Shown piece after piece: positions 34,422 through 44,300 of a DNA stretch of 64,000 nucleotides. The stretch's first letter is position 1; each line of letters begins with the position of its first letter. Source of the DNA: Acidobacteriota bacterium (GTDB taxonomy: Bacteria > Acidobacteriota > Thermoanaerobaculia > Gp7-AA8). A model generated the notes under the pieces. It was given only the letters and a program-made list of their open reading frames with translations, did not search any database and had not been told where the DNA came from. Made by a program: the position numbers and the translations under genes. Where the stretch lies: NCBI GenBank assembly GCA_021781455.1, contig JAJXWV010000050.1:1-64000 (forward strand). The letters are read 5' to 3'.

Positions 34422-35477
34422 ATGAACCGCTCAACGAAGATCCTTTTCGTCGCTGCAGTCGCACTCGCGCTTGTCGTACCAGCCGGAGAGTTGTCGGCTC
34501 AAAAACCTGCTGCCAACGCTGCCGATTCCTACGCTAAGTACGTCTGGCCGGCACCGCCCGACAAGCCACGGATCCGACTGACGGCGATCCTGAAGGGCCG
34601 GCCCGACGTCGAGGCCGTCTCGAATTTTTCGCGCCTGCTGCTGGGTGCCTCGCCTCAGGGACAGTACGACTGGCTCCAGAGGCCCTTTGCCGTGAAGTTC
34701 GACCGGAAGGGGCGGCTGCTCGTCACGGACACGGCTCTCGGGGCGCTGATCCGCTTCGACCGCAAGGGGCGGAAGATGGACGTCTTCGGGACGAACGGGG
34801 CGATGCGTTTGAAGGCGCCGCTCGGCCTGACAATCGGACCCGATGACACGATTTACGTCGCGGACGCGGGCTTGCAGAAGGTCGTGGCGTTCGATGCCGA
34901 TGGCAACGTGAAAACGGCGTTCGGGCGCCAGGGCGATCTCACGAATCCGACGGGCGTGGCGATCTCCCCGGACGGAGCGACGCTGTACGTTGCCGACTCC
35001 AAGGCACAGCGCATCGCGATCTTCGATGTGAAATCCGCCGCTCTCGTGAAGACCTTCGGCCAGCGCGGAGAAAAGGAAGGGGAGTTCAACTTCCCGACGT
35101 CGGTGACGTTCAGCCGGCAAGGTGAGCTGCTCGTCGTCGACCAGATCAATGCGCGGATCGAGGTGTTCTCAGCAACCGGGGAATACCTCGATACGTTCGG
35201 GCAAACGGGGGTTGGTTTCGGCAACTTCGTCCGTCCGAAGGATGTCGCGCTCGACGACGACGGGCTGATCTACGTGACCGACGCGGCATTCGGCAACGTC
35301 CAGATCTTCACGCAGGACCTGACGCTGCTGACCTTCGTCGGCGAGAACGGCACGGGACCGGGGCAGTTTCAGATCGCTTCGGGCGTCGCAACGCACGGCG
35401 ATGAATTCGCCGTCGTCGATCAGCTCGGCAAACGAGTCCAGGTATTCCGTTTCATCGTTCCCAGGGGCGAGCGGTGA
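34422..35477 (+). CDS. Secreted NHL-repeat beta-propeller protein (module 1)
   Basis: 351 residues from MNRSTKILFV. Signal peptide ILFVAAVALALVVPAGELSA. Five to six NHL blades follow: RPFAVKFDRKGRLLVTDTAL, APLGLTIGPDDTIYVADAGL, NPTGVAISPDGATLYVADSK, FPTSVTFSRQGELLVVDQIN, RPKDVALDDDGLIYVTDAAF and the closing VQVFRFIV. NHL propellers are usually protein-protein platforms with no catalytic site. Five bases separate it from the 21-haem gene, so the two are co-translated. Paralogues appear at 38245 and inside 41365-44610, each beside cytochromes. Confidence 0.88.
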   Translation: MNRSTKILFVAAVALALVVPAGELSAQKPAANAADSYAKYVWPAPPDKPRIRLTAILKGRPDVEAVSNFSRLLLGASPQGQYDWLQRPFAVKFDRKGRLLVTDTALGALIRFDRKGRKMDVFGTNGAMRLKAPLGLTIGPDDTIYVADAGLQKVVAFDADGNVKTAFGRQGDLTNPTGVAISPDGATLYVADSKAQRIAIFDVKSAALVKTFGQRGEKEGEFNFPTSVTFSRQGELLVVDQINARIEVFSATGEYLDTFGQTGVGFGNFVRPKDVALDDDGLIYVTDAAFGNVQIFTQDLTLLTFVGENGTGPGQFQIASGVATHGDEFAVVDQLGKRVQVFRFIVPRGER

Positions 35478-35692
35478 TGAGCATCGAAAAACGAGAAAGG
35501 AGGGGTGCACACGAACCACAGACGAAGAGGAAGGCGGGAAGGGGAAGGCGAGCCGCGGCACCGAACGCGTTCAGGAGCCTTGGCGGTACTGACGCTTCAC
35601 GCGTGCAAGCCAGCTCACCTTCCCACCGTCCGAACGGGTTGTCAGCCCACTTTATTCACCAGCCGCAAATGAACAAGCCAATTGGAGGGCAA

Positions 35693-36388
35693 ATGAAGAA
35701 GTTACTCGTTCTTACAGTGATGATGATGATGCTGCTGACGACGGCCGCTTTCGGCCTGAGCGTCGTCGGCTCCAAGCACGATCTCCGGATCACCGGCGGC
35801 GGGACGCCGACGGCGGGTATCAGCGAGGTCTGCGTCGTCTGCCATACGCCTCACCAGGCCAGCACCTCGGCCGGGCAGACGCCTCTTTGGAACAAGGGTC
35901 TTTCGGGGCAGGCAACGTATAGCGTGTACAGCAGTCCGACGCTGAACGCCGTGCCGACTGAGCTCGGCGGTGCGACGCTTGGCACAGCGCAGGTCTCGAA
36001 TCTCTGCCTCTCGTGCCACGACGGCACCGTGTCGGTTCTCAGCATGGCGAATCTGCCGAACAGCGGAGGCACCAACACCGCGACGACGGTCGCCGGCCAC
36101 ATTCTTGCTTCGGGCCAGATCGATCCCGCCAGCACCGCGAACATCGGCACATCTCTCACCAACGACCACCCGATCAACTTCACCTATGACGCGACCCTTG
36201 CCTCAGCAGATGGAGGCCTAGTGACTCCGGCCTCCGCGGCGTACGTCGATGCGGGGAAAAAGGTTCCCCTGTTCACTGGGACGGTGCAGTGTGCCTCCTG
36301 CCATGACGTTCACGACAACGTGAACCCGCCGTTCCTAGTCATGGCCAACACGGCCAGCGCTCTCTGCACAACCTGCCACGTGAAGTAA
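35693..36388 (+). CDS. Small tetrahaem cytochrome c (paralogue 1)
   Basis: 231 residues from the ATG at 35693 (TTGGAGGG upstream). Signal peptide KLLVLTVMMMMLLTTAAFG. Four CxxCH: EVCVVCHTPH near 48, LCLSCHDGTV near 104, QCASCHDVH near 200 and LCTTCHVK at the end, plus conserved HDLR near the N-terminus and DHPINF between. This layout (H..R...EVCxxCHxPH / LCLSCHDGT / HP / QCxxCHDxH / CxxCH) is shared with the protein at 39216. Size and four haems recall tetrahaem proteins that polymerise into extracellular filaments, but homology was not tested. An 11-bp hairpin separates it from the porin gene. Confidence 0.9.
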   Translation: MKKLLVLTVMMMMLLTTAAFGLSVVGSKHDLRITGGGTPTAGISEVCVVCHTPHQASTSAGQTPLWNKGLSGQATYSVYSSPTLNAVPTELGGATLGTAQVSNLCLSCHDGTVSVLSMANLPNSGGTNTATTVAGHILASGQIDPASTANIGTSLTNDHPINFTYDATLASADGGLVTPASAAYVDAGKKVPLFTGTVQCASCHDVHDNVNPPFLVMANTASALCTTCHVK

Positions 36389-36397
36389 GCCTCACGA

Positions 36398-36426
36398 CGC
36401 GGCGGGAGTCTCGTGCTCCCGCCGCG
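36398..36426 (+). terminator. Hairpin between tetrahaem cytochrome and porin genes
   Basis: A perfect 11-bp stem CGCGGCGGGAG / CTCCCGCCGCG with a 7-base loop and no U run. It is placed 10 bases after the tetrahaem stop and about 55 before the porin start. It may stabilise the upstream message or partly terminate, lowering porin expression relative to the cytochrome. Confidence 0.65.
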
Positions 36427-36481
36427 GTCATCCGGGTGGCTCGCGCTGCGCGCGGGCCAGCCGCATGACGAGGTCGTCAGA

Positions 36482-38248
36482 ATGATGTCCCGGATCGCCG
36501 CCGTTTTGCTCCTGATGAGCTGCGCGCCCATTGCACTTGCTCAGCAGTACGGGCAATGGTCATGGGAGGGAAGCGTCGCGGCAACCCAGCGGAAGTACAC
36601 GGAGGCGACCAGGACCGCGCGCCAGACGATCGCCGACCAGCGCGACATCAATCTGTCCCTGGCGATTCACGGGTTTCTCCTGCACCCTGCTCTCGGCAGT
36701 TTTCGCCTTGGCGTCGACTCGACGGCGAGTCGTGACGCGAGTGGACTCGGCTTGAAAACGAACCGGCTGGGCTACCGCGGCGACGTGAACATCCTTCCGC
36801 AGAGCCTCTTCCCCGTTCGCCTTTACGCGGCACGGCAGCACTATGCCTACGCGATGAACATCGACGACCCTTACCTCCTATACTCGGCTCCCGATTCTTC
36901 ATCGAGCCATGGCGGGGCATTGCGTGTTCGCGGCGGGCCTCTGAGCGGCCTCATCGCCGCTTCCGACCGGACGACGATCTCCTTCCTCGGGGGACAGCAA
37001 TCGCAGACGATCGCCGGCGATCACCTCGACTGGTCCCGCGCCTCCAGCGCACTCCAGCAGCACTACCGGCTCGAGAGGCAGAACCGCGACTACGGCGCCG
37101 GCGCGCGCCTCAATGACTTGATGCTCAATGCCGACGAGCACGCATCCTTCCCACGATGGCGGTGGGATATGACCGCGGTGGCGCTGCAGCGGTCGTTCGG
37201 ACCGGCCCAGGGCTCGCGGACGGATCTGGTGCGCATCCAGAATCATCTGGCCTCCGTGCCGCGCAACGGTCACGTCTGGGATTTGTCACTCGAATCGGGC
37301 TACAGCGGAAGCGATCGCGATGGTGTGGTGCAGACGCATGACCTCACCGGCCGTTACCTTCACGATCCCGTCGCGGGATGGCAGATCGTCCCGTTCGCCG
37401 GGTACGGGGTTCAGCTCTCCGACGGTACGACCGTGACGACTCCGCGGGTGGGGCTGAGCGCGAACTGGTCGGCCACTCGTCGCGGCGTCGACCTGTCGGC
37501 CAACTCCGCGGCGAGTGGGATGCTGCTGCAGTCGATCGGCAAGGAAGCCTCGATCAACCAGACGCAGATTTCGTGGTCTCTCGGAGGCTCTGCCGCGCAG
37601 GGGTCGCTGGAGTCGCTGCGGAAAGATTTGCTGGTGTCGGTTTCCCGGAATCAGCTTCGCTCCGCCGGAGAGACGTTCTCGCAGGTCCCCGTGCTCGGAT
37701 TCGGGCTGGCGGGGGCCGGTACCGAGGATGTGCAGCAGGCACGGCTCACCGTCCAGCGCCGGTTGCAAGACTCGCTTCTCTTGACGGCCTACTCCGACGC
37801 GTCGTCGCGGCGGTCTTCGCTGTCGATCGCGTCGACTGGGTACACCGCGACCAGCCTGACGAATACCGTGCAGCTCACAGCACGGAACATCGGCATCCTT
37901 CTGAACGAAGGAAGCGCGATGGTTCGCAGCACAACGACTCAGCGGATCCGTTTTCTCAGCGGCTCCGCGGCCTGGCGTCCGCTGCCCCTGGTCTCGATGA
38001 ATGTTCTCTATCGCAAAGACCGGCGGCAGACGATGTACGAGCCCGATCTCGACGGGCAACGGCTCGAGGTTGGGGCGACGATTCGGATCGGGGCGTTTTA
38101 CCTCACCCCCCGGATCTTCCGGGTGCGCGAGCGCCTGAGAAGCGGCGACGAGCGCGCCAGCAACGGTTTCACGATGAGCATCACGCGTCAGTTCGGCGGC
38201 TGGCTGCCGGTCGTCAGCGGGTATCAGCGCCGGGGAGTCGTGAAATGA
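36482..38248 (+). CDS. Outer-membrane beta-barrel protein (porin-cytochrome conduit type)
   Basis: 588 residues from MMSRIAAVLL. Signal peptide SRIAAVLLLMSCAPIALAQQ. The rest alternates amphipathic strands with polar turns, ends of strands marked by Arg/Tyr pairs, and finishes near a barrel-type C-terminal strand (GFTMSITRQFGGWLPVVSGY). No cysteine-haem motifs. Size and context, between tetrahaem, propeller and octahaem genes with overlapping frames, fit the MtrB/PioB/OmbB role: a barrel sheathing a cytochrome across the outer membrane. Family assignment is by pattern only. The downstream propeller gene overlaps its stop (ATGA). Confidence 0.75.
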   Translation: MMSRIAAVLLLMSCAPIALAQQYGQWSWEGSVAATQRKYTEATRTARQTIADQRDINLSLAIHGFLLHPALGSFRLGVDSTASRDASGLGLKTNRLGYRGDVNILPQSLFPVRLYAARQHYAYAMNIDDPYLLYSAPDSSSSHGGALRVRGGPLSGLIAASDRTTISFLGGQQSQTIAGDHLDWSRASSALQQHYRLERQNRDYGAGARLNDLMLNADEHASFPRWRWDMTAVALQRSFGPAQGSRTDLVRIQNHLASVPRNGHVWDLSLESGYSGSDRDGVVQTHDLTGRYLHDPVAGWQIVPFAGYGVQLSDGTTVTTPRVGLSANWSATRRGVDLSANSAASGMLLQSIGKEASINQTQISWSLGGSAAQGSLESLRKDLLVSVSRNQLRSAGETFSQVPVLGFGLAGAGTEDVQQARLTVQRRLQDSLLLTAYSDASSRRSSLSIASTGYTATSLTNTVQLTARNIGILLNEGSAMVRSTTTQRIRFLSGSAAWRPLPLVSMNVLYRKDRRQTMYEPDLDGQRLEVGATIRIGAFYLTPRIFRVRERLRSGDERASNGFTMSITRQFGGWLPVVSGYQRRGVVK

Positions 38249-39219
38249 AGCGACGCCGCTGTCTCGCGATCGCGGTGATCTGGGCCGCGACGCTGGGGCC
38301 GGCGGGCCTTGCCGCCGCGGAGCGGCCGGGGTGGACGGCGCGCGGGGCGCGCATCGAGCTGGAGAGAGTGATCTCGACCAGGCACGATCTCGCCACGCGG
38401 CGAGACGCCGTGATCGCGTGGCTCATGGGAAAAGAAGACGAGCCACTGTTCCGGAGGCCATACGGCGTTGCCTGGGACGGTTCCGATCTCCTGGTTGCCG
38501 ACCCCGCCGCACATCGGGTTACGCGCGTTGCGGGAACGACGATCCGCAGCTCGCGGGAAGGAGCCGTGGAGGATCCGGTGGGCGTCGCCGTGTGCAACGC
38601 CGGTATTTTCGTGACGGATGCGCGAGCGGGTGCAGTCGCGGTGCTGAACCACAATCTCCAGCGCACGCGATGGCTGGCGTCGAATCTATCGCGCCCGACC
38701 GGGATCGCGTGCAGCGGCGACGACATTTTCGTCGTCGAGACGGCGGCGCATCGGGTGCTCGTGATGGACAGCCGGGGCGCGGTGAAACGGATCATCGGGG
38801 GGCGCGGAGAAGGAGCGGGCGAGTTCAATTACCCGACTTCGATCGCCGTTGCAGGCCAGTTCCTCTTCGTGGGTGACACGTTGAACTTCCGCGTGCAGCG
38901 GATTGATCTCCTCACGGGAGCGCAGGTGATTGCGTTCGGCACTAACGGTGATGCCGCGGGAAACATGCCGCGGATCAAAGGCATCGCTGTCGACGCGCAG
39001 CACCACATCTGGATCACGGACGCGCATCTCGATCAGATCGCGATCTACACGGCGGAGGGCGAGTTCCTCGTGGCGATCGGGCGAACCGGCTTCGCGCCGG
39101 GCGAGTTGTCGTTCCCGGCCGGCATCGCGTTCGCGGAGGACGGGCGGATTGCCGTTGCCGATTCGTTGAACGGCCGCGTCCAGATATTCCGCCTTCTCGG
39201 CGCGGGAGGCATGGAGTGA
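38245..39219 (+). CDS. Secreted NHL-repeat beta-propeller protein (module 2)
   Basis: 324 residues; the ATG overlaps the porin stop by four bases. Signal peptide CLAIAVIWAATLGPAGLAAA. NHL-type blades: RPYGVAWDGSDLLVADPAAH, DPVGVAVCNAGIFVTDARAG, RPTGIACSGDDIFVVETAAH, YPTSIAVAGQFLFVGDTLNF, RIKGIAVDAQHHIWITDAHL and FPAGIAFAEDGRIAVADSLN, closing with VQIFRLL. Same fold class as the 34422 gene, but clearly diverged. The next cytochrome gene starts inside its last codon (GTG at 39216). The tight porin-propeller-cytochrome coupling suggests one assembly. Confidence 0.88.
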   Translation: MKRRRCLAIAVIWAATLGPAGLAAAERPGWTARGARIELERVISTRHDLATRRDAVIAWLMGKEDEPLFRRPYGVAWDGSDLLVADPAAHRVTRVAGTTIRSSREGAVEDPVGVAVCNAGIFVTDARAGAVAVLNHNLQRTRWLASNLSRPTGIACSGDDIFVVETAAHRVLVMDSRGAVKRIIGGRGEGAGEFNYPTSIAVAGQFLFVGDTLNFRVQRIDLLTGAQVIAFGTNGDAAGNMPRIKGIAVDAQHHIWITDAHLDQIAIYTAEGEFLVAIGRTGFAPGELSFPAGIAFAEDGRIAVADSLNGRVQIFRLLGAGGME

Positions 39220-39884
39220 AAGCGCCCGCCATTCTTCTGATTGCACTGCCGTTGCTCGCCACGTCCGCTGCAGCGCAGCAGGGGAACGTTCGCGCGACGA
39301 TGCACAATCTTTCGGTCAGCGGGACAGGACAGATCAAGTCGTCGACCGAGACTGAGGTCTGCAAGTTCTGTCACATCCCGCACAGCGCAATCGTGCCGCA
39401 GCCGCTCTGGGGTCACGCCCTGTCGAGCGTGAAGCAGTACCAGGTACCGCAGGTGCGATCGAAAGGGACACGGATCCTGGCGCCACAACCCGATGGCAGC
39501 TCGCGGCTTTGCCTTTCGTGCCACGACGGGACCGTCGCCCTCGCGGATGTCGGCCGTTCCCCGAGGAAGCCCTCGATGTCGGGGCCGACCCATCTCGCTC
39601 CCACTCAGCAAGGATTCATCGGCATCGACCTGTCCGGCAGCCACCCCGTGTCGATCCGGATGCCCGACGGCAGCGACCAGCAGAGCGCGGACGACATGGG
39701 ACTCAAGTCACTCGCGGTGGTCCAGGCCGATCGGCAGGTCCGGCTCGACGAGAGCGGAAAAATTCAGTGCACGACCTGCCACGATCCGCATTCGGACCAG
39801 TACTACCAGCCCGGCCGAGCTGCGCATTTTGCGGTGAAGCCGTCGACAACGGAGATCTGCGTCACATGTCACGAAGTCCGCTGA
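39216..39884 (+). CDS. Small tetrahaem cytochrome c (paralogue 2)
   Basis: 222 residues from a GTG overlapping the propeller stop. Signal peptide APAILLIALPLLATSAAAQ. Four CxxCH: EVCKFCHIPH, LCLSCHDGTVALAD, QCTTCHDPH and ICVTCHEVR at the C-terminus, with HNLSVSG near the N-terminus and SHPVSIRMPDG between haems 2 and 3. The same order and spacing as the 35693 protein mark them as paralogues. It overlaps the next cytochrome gene by 19 bases. It could be the partner that sits within the porin, or the first subunit of a chain. Confidence 0.9.
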   Translation: MKAPAILLIALPLLATSAAAQQGNVRATMHNLSVSGTGQIKSSTETEVCKFCHIPHSAIVPQPLWGHALSSVKQYQVPQVRSKGTRILAPQPDGSSRLCLSCHDGTVALADVGRSPRKPSMSGPTHLAPTQQGFIGIDLSGSHPVSIRMPDGSDQQSADDMGLKSLAVVQADRQVRLDESGKIQCTTCHDPHSDQYYQPGRAAHFAVKPSTTEICVTCHEVR

Positions 39885-41020
39885 TCAGACTGATCGCTCT
39901 CGGCGGAATCGTCGCCGCGGCGAGTCTCACAGCCGGTACGAAGCTGAATCCGCACCTCGACGAGACCATGGTTCGGCGTGGCTGCCCGGCGTGTCACACC
40001 GGCCACGGCGTCTCGCAGTCTCCCATGCTCTCCAAAGCGCAAAAAGAGACCTGTCTGGCCTGCCACAATGATTCTTTCGGAGTCGATCAGCAGGTGGCCG
40101 CCTCCGCGCTTGCCGCCGACGCGCGGCCGCCGTTGCTCGGGTCGACCTTGTCGAAGATCTCAGTCCACCCGCTCAGCGCGGAGGCGAATTCGAGTGATCA
40201 GAATGCAGTCGTGTGCACATCGTGCCATTCGCCGCATCGAAGCATGCCGGCAGGACGCGGTGTGGCCGGCGCGAAGAACCGATCGCCGAAGGACCCTGCG
40301 AGTTTCGAGTACCAATTGTGCGAGAGCTGCCACGGTGGCGTCCCCGGATCTCCGAACCGGACGGATGTCGCGCGGCTTGTCGACTCCACGAACCGCTCCT
40401 ATCACCCGCTCGAGGCCCCCGCAACAGAGCGCTCGCCGTCTGTGGCATCGAGCCTCTCCGGTCGCGAGATCAATTGTGTCGACTGCCATGGCAACGACGA
40501 CGCGGGCGGCCCCCGCGGTCCGCACGGCTCGAACGTCGCTCCATTGCTGCGGAACAACTACCGCGTCACCGATGGCGCGGCCGAGTCGCAGAGCGCCTTC
40601 GCCCTCTGCTACAAATGCCATGATCGGACTACACTCCTCGACAAGTCGGCATTCCCGGAGCATCGCGAGCACATCGTCGACGAGAAGACGTCGTGCGCGA
40701 CCTGCCATGACGCACATGGTTCGGTCAACAACCGATCGCTGATCGGGTTTGGAGATCCGTCGCGACCGAGTCCGGTCTTGCCGTCGTCGAGCACGGGGCG
40801 GCTGGCATTCGTCTCCAGCGGACCGGGAAGCGGTGCCTGCTACCTGAATTGTCACGGCGTCGAGCACGGCCCGGCGAATTACGGGGCCGCGAAAATCCAG
40901 CAAACCATCCGGTCGGCGGTCCCGCTGGCTCCCGCTGACCTGCTTCCCCCACGCGGCCGGCCGGTCCACGGGCCGGGCCCGATCGATCCCCGGCGGCCGC
41001 GGCAGATCGACTTCCCATGA
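39866..41020 (+). CDS. Octahaem c-type cytochrome with one CX3CH site
   Basis: 384 residues from the ATG at 39866, inside the end of the previous gene. Signal peptide LIRLIALGGIVAAASLTAGT. Seven CxxCH (CPACHTGH, CLACH, CTSCHSPH, CESCH, CVDCH, CYKCH, CATCHDAH) plus ACYLNCHGVEH, a CX3CH that can bind haem in some multihaem proteins. The C-terminal ~45 residues are Pro-rich and haem-free. It ends the porin-propeller-cytochrome unit. Probable periplasmic-side or surface partner of the porin; which side cannot be read from sequence. Confidence 0.9.
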   Translation: MSRSPLIRLIALGGIVAAASLTAGTKLNPHLDETMVRRGCPACHTGHGVSQSPMLSKAQKETCLACHNDSFGVDQQVAASALAADARPPLLGSTLSKISVHPLSAEANSSDQNAVVCTSCHSPHRSMPAGRGVAGAKNRSPKDPASFEYQLCESCHGGVPGSPNRTDVARLVDSTNRSYHPLEAPATERSPSVASSLSGREINCVDCHGNDDAGGPRGPHGSNVAPLLRNNYRVTDGAAESQSAFALCYKCHDRTTLLDKSAFPEHREHIVDEKTSCATCHDAHGSVNNRSLIGFGDPSRPSPVLPSSSTGRLAFVSSGPGSGACYLNCHGVEHGPANYGAAKIQQTIRSAVPLAPADLLPPRGRPVHGPGPIDPRRPRQIDFP

Positions 41021-41364
41021 GCCGGATCATGGCGCTGATCGCGAGTCGTAACCGCCGGGCGAACCAGAATGTGACGCAGATCACGTTTGAAGCGCCGAAT
41101 GAAGCGATTTCTGACGCGTCCTACACGCTTCCGCCGATCGGTCTATACCAAAAGCAAGAGGAATCCAGCGCGTTTCGTATGTCGAAATGCCGATGGGGAA
41201 CTCAAAGAAATTCTAAGGACTTAAGGCATTCGCGGAGGTTTCGCTGCGAATGCTCGGAAGTCGATCATCCAGAGTCGTGCAGCACATCACAGAGGGGTGT
41301 TGTGGCACACCCGATCATGCACCCGGAGAAACGCTGCGGCCGTACTGGCGCAGCCCTGCAGCCA
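41021..41364. other. Gap between the porin unit and the giant-protein unit
   Basis: 344 bases. A frame stays open across it, but its content does not look protein-like and it lacks a ribosome site. Probably holds the promoter of the 41365-54 kb unit; no clear -35/-10 or hairpin could be defended. Confidence 0.4.
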
Positions 41365-44300
41365 ATGCGCAAGACGCCTTTCGTTTTCCTGCTCCTCGTC
41401 CTGCTGATCGCAGCCCTCCCGCTGCTGGCGAATACGGCTCCGATCGTCGATTCCTTCGTCGCCACGCCGGCCGTTCCGGCGCCCGGCCAGACAGTCGCGC
41501 TGAAAATTACAGCACACGATCCGGACTGCGTCGTTTCTCCCTGCACGTCCGGTTGCGGGCTGACCATACGCAGCGATCTGCTCTCCTGGAGCGACAACAC
41601 CGGGCGCACCGGTGCCTTCCAGGGATCCACACCGGCGCCTTCGGGATCGCCGTGGAGCGCCACGGTCACCTGGATTGCCCCGTCCACCGAAGGAAACTAC
41701 CAGGTGACGGCGCAGATCGCCGACTCCGGGACCTGGATGTGTGGCAACCGGATGACGGCGACCGCCGTTCTCAACATCAACGTGTCGAATTCGCGTCCGC
41801 CGGTGATCGACTCGATCTCTGCCTCACCGACCGCGGTGCCGGTCGGTGGACAAGTCGCGGTCACGGTCGCTGCCCACGACGATCTCGGGCGGCAGTTGTC
41901 CTACGCCTTCTCGGCGGATGCCGGAACGATCGCCCCGGCGACGCCCGCGTCCTCGACCGCGACGTGGACGGCACCCCAGATCGCCGGCAACTTCACCATC
42001 CGTTGTGCGGTGACGGCCGCCGGCGGCGCCACCGTCTCCACGCAGACCTCCGTCGCCGTGCAGATCGGAACCTATCTGCGAACCGCGGCGCCGGCCGGCC
42101 TTCATCTGACCCGCGCGGCCGGACTCCCCGATACCCGGATCGCCGCGGTCGACGGGACCTCGGGCGCGCTGATCGTGATGACGTCCGACGGCCAGCTCGT
42201 CTGGCGGGTCAATGGTCTTTCCGCGCCGGTCGGAGTCGCGGTTGCCGGCAGCGAGATCTTCGTTGTCGAACGCGGCGCTTCGCGCGTGTCCGTATGGAGC
42301 ACCACCGGATCGAAGCTGCGCGCCTTCGCGCTCTCCGCGGTCATGCCCAACGGCGTGGCCGCAGGACCGAATCCGGGCGAGCTGTCGATCACCGACACCG
42401 CTTCGGCGCTGATCAACGTCGTCTCGACGATCGATGGCCGGAGGCTGCGGAGCGTGGGCAACGGGAAGCTCCTCGCCCCGAGCGGAGTGGCCACGGCGAA
42501 CGGAAAAACGGCGGTCGCCGATACGGGCCTGAACCGCATCTTCGTCTTCGATTCTGCCGGAGCTCTCACCGGAACTTATGGCGATGACGTTCTGCTGGTC
42601 CGGCCGCAGGGACTTGCCTGGGACGCCGCCAGTCATCGCTTCATCGTGGCGGACAGCTTTTCAGCCGAGATCTCCATCATCGGTGAGGAGGGGGTCGTTC
42701 GCGGCTCGCTGGCCGGCTTCGGCTCAGCCCCCGGACAACTCGTCAATCCGATCGACGTCGCGCTGATCCCGGGAGGACTGATCGCTGTCACGACTGCGTC
42801 GGGAGCGGTCCCGATGTACCAGCTGCTCAACACTCTCGGTCCGCTCGCACCCGCCACCGGCGTGCAGGCTGCGGACCGTCCCGGCGACGAGGGAGGGGCG
42901 ATCGCCGTTTCCTGGACGATTTCCCCGGACGATCCCGCTCGCGTGATCGCGTACCGCATCGAGCGGTCGCAGGCGGGCGCACCGTTCGTTGCCGTCGGCA
43001 GAACCGATGCCGGGACATCGTCATTCGTCGATGCGACGACCACCGACGGCATCTGCTACACCTATCACGTCGTCGCCACCGACGGAACCGTCGAGGCGAC
43101 GAGCACCGACACGCCCTGCGCGGTCTCGCGCGACGATCTTCCTCCGCCGGTTCCGGCAAGCGCGGCGGCGAATCCGGTCAGCCCGTGGGTGATCGGGGTC
43201 AGCTGGGCGGCCGTGGCCGCACCCGATCTCGCAGGCTACGCCGTCGACGTCACGAATGCGGCCGGAGCGCTCGTCAAGAGCGTCACCGTCGCCCCGACGT
43301 CCACGACAGTCAACGTCGACGGCCTGACTCCCGACACGCCTTACACACTCGGCGTGCGGGCATTCGACTTCGCGAAGAACTCGTCGCTGCCGCGCAGCAC
43401 TGCCGCATCGACGTATCCGGACATCCCGCCGCCGGTGCCGTCGGCTGTCACGGCCACCGACCTCGTCACGGGAGGAAACGTCAAGATCGCCTGGACGACG
43501 GCCACTTCCCGCGTTCCAGTGACGAAGTACCACATCGCTGCCACCCCGGCGACTGCGGGATGGCCATCGGCATCGCTCGACACCGACGCTTCGCCGGGGA
43601 CGCTGGGCGGACTGGTCAACAAGCTCGCTTACGGCATCACGGTGACGTCGTTCACTCCATGGGGACGGGCGAGCGATCCTTCCACTTCGGTCAGCGTCAC
43701 TCCGACCGCGCCGGTGCGCGACCTCCCGGTCGTCGCGGCCGTGGGATGGGACGGTACGACCGGCATGCAGGACACGGCGGGCCTGACCGTCCAGGCCGAC
43801 CTCGAAGGTGAGGCGCGTATCCTGAAGTTCGAATACAGGACGTCTAACGCGCAGCTGCAGCTGCTCCTCGACGGCGGCAACGCCGGGCCGTTACTGTCCG
43901 ACACTGCCGGCTCGTGGAAAGAGGCGTCGCTGGCAATCGATCTCGACAAGAAGAACCCGGCCTCCACGCACCTCCTCGAGTTCCGCAATACCCGCTTCCC
44001 CGATCCGCTGGCGCAACTCGCGGTTCGCAACATGGATCTGGTGCCGCTCGTGCCGAAGAACCTCCAGCTCGAGCCGTTCAACTCGGTCCTCGACCTCGTT
44101 TGGGTCCCGCGCACGAAGCGCGCCGACGTGGCCGCCGAGCTGACGCGGACGAGCGTCGACAAGAAGACCGCACCCGTCGCGGTTCCGTGCCCGCATCCCA
44201 CGCTCGGGCGCTGCCGTGACCCGTTCCACGACAACGTCGAGAATTTCTCGTACACCCTGACCATGGTCTCGCCGGCCGGCTGGCGGAGCGATTCGCTCGG

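Noticed and set aside
41021-41364. N-terminal extension of the 41365 protein
   Set aside because: No protein-like pattern, and the signal peptide begins only at the ATG at 41365.
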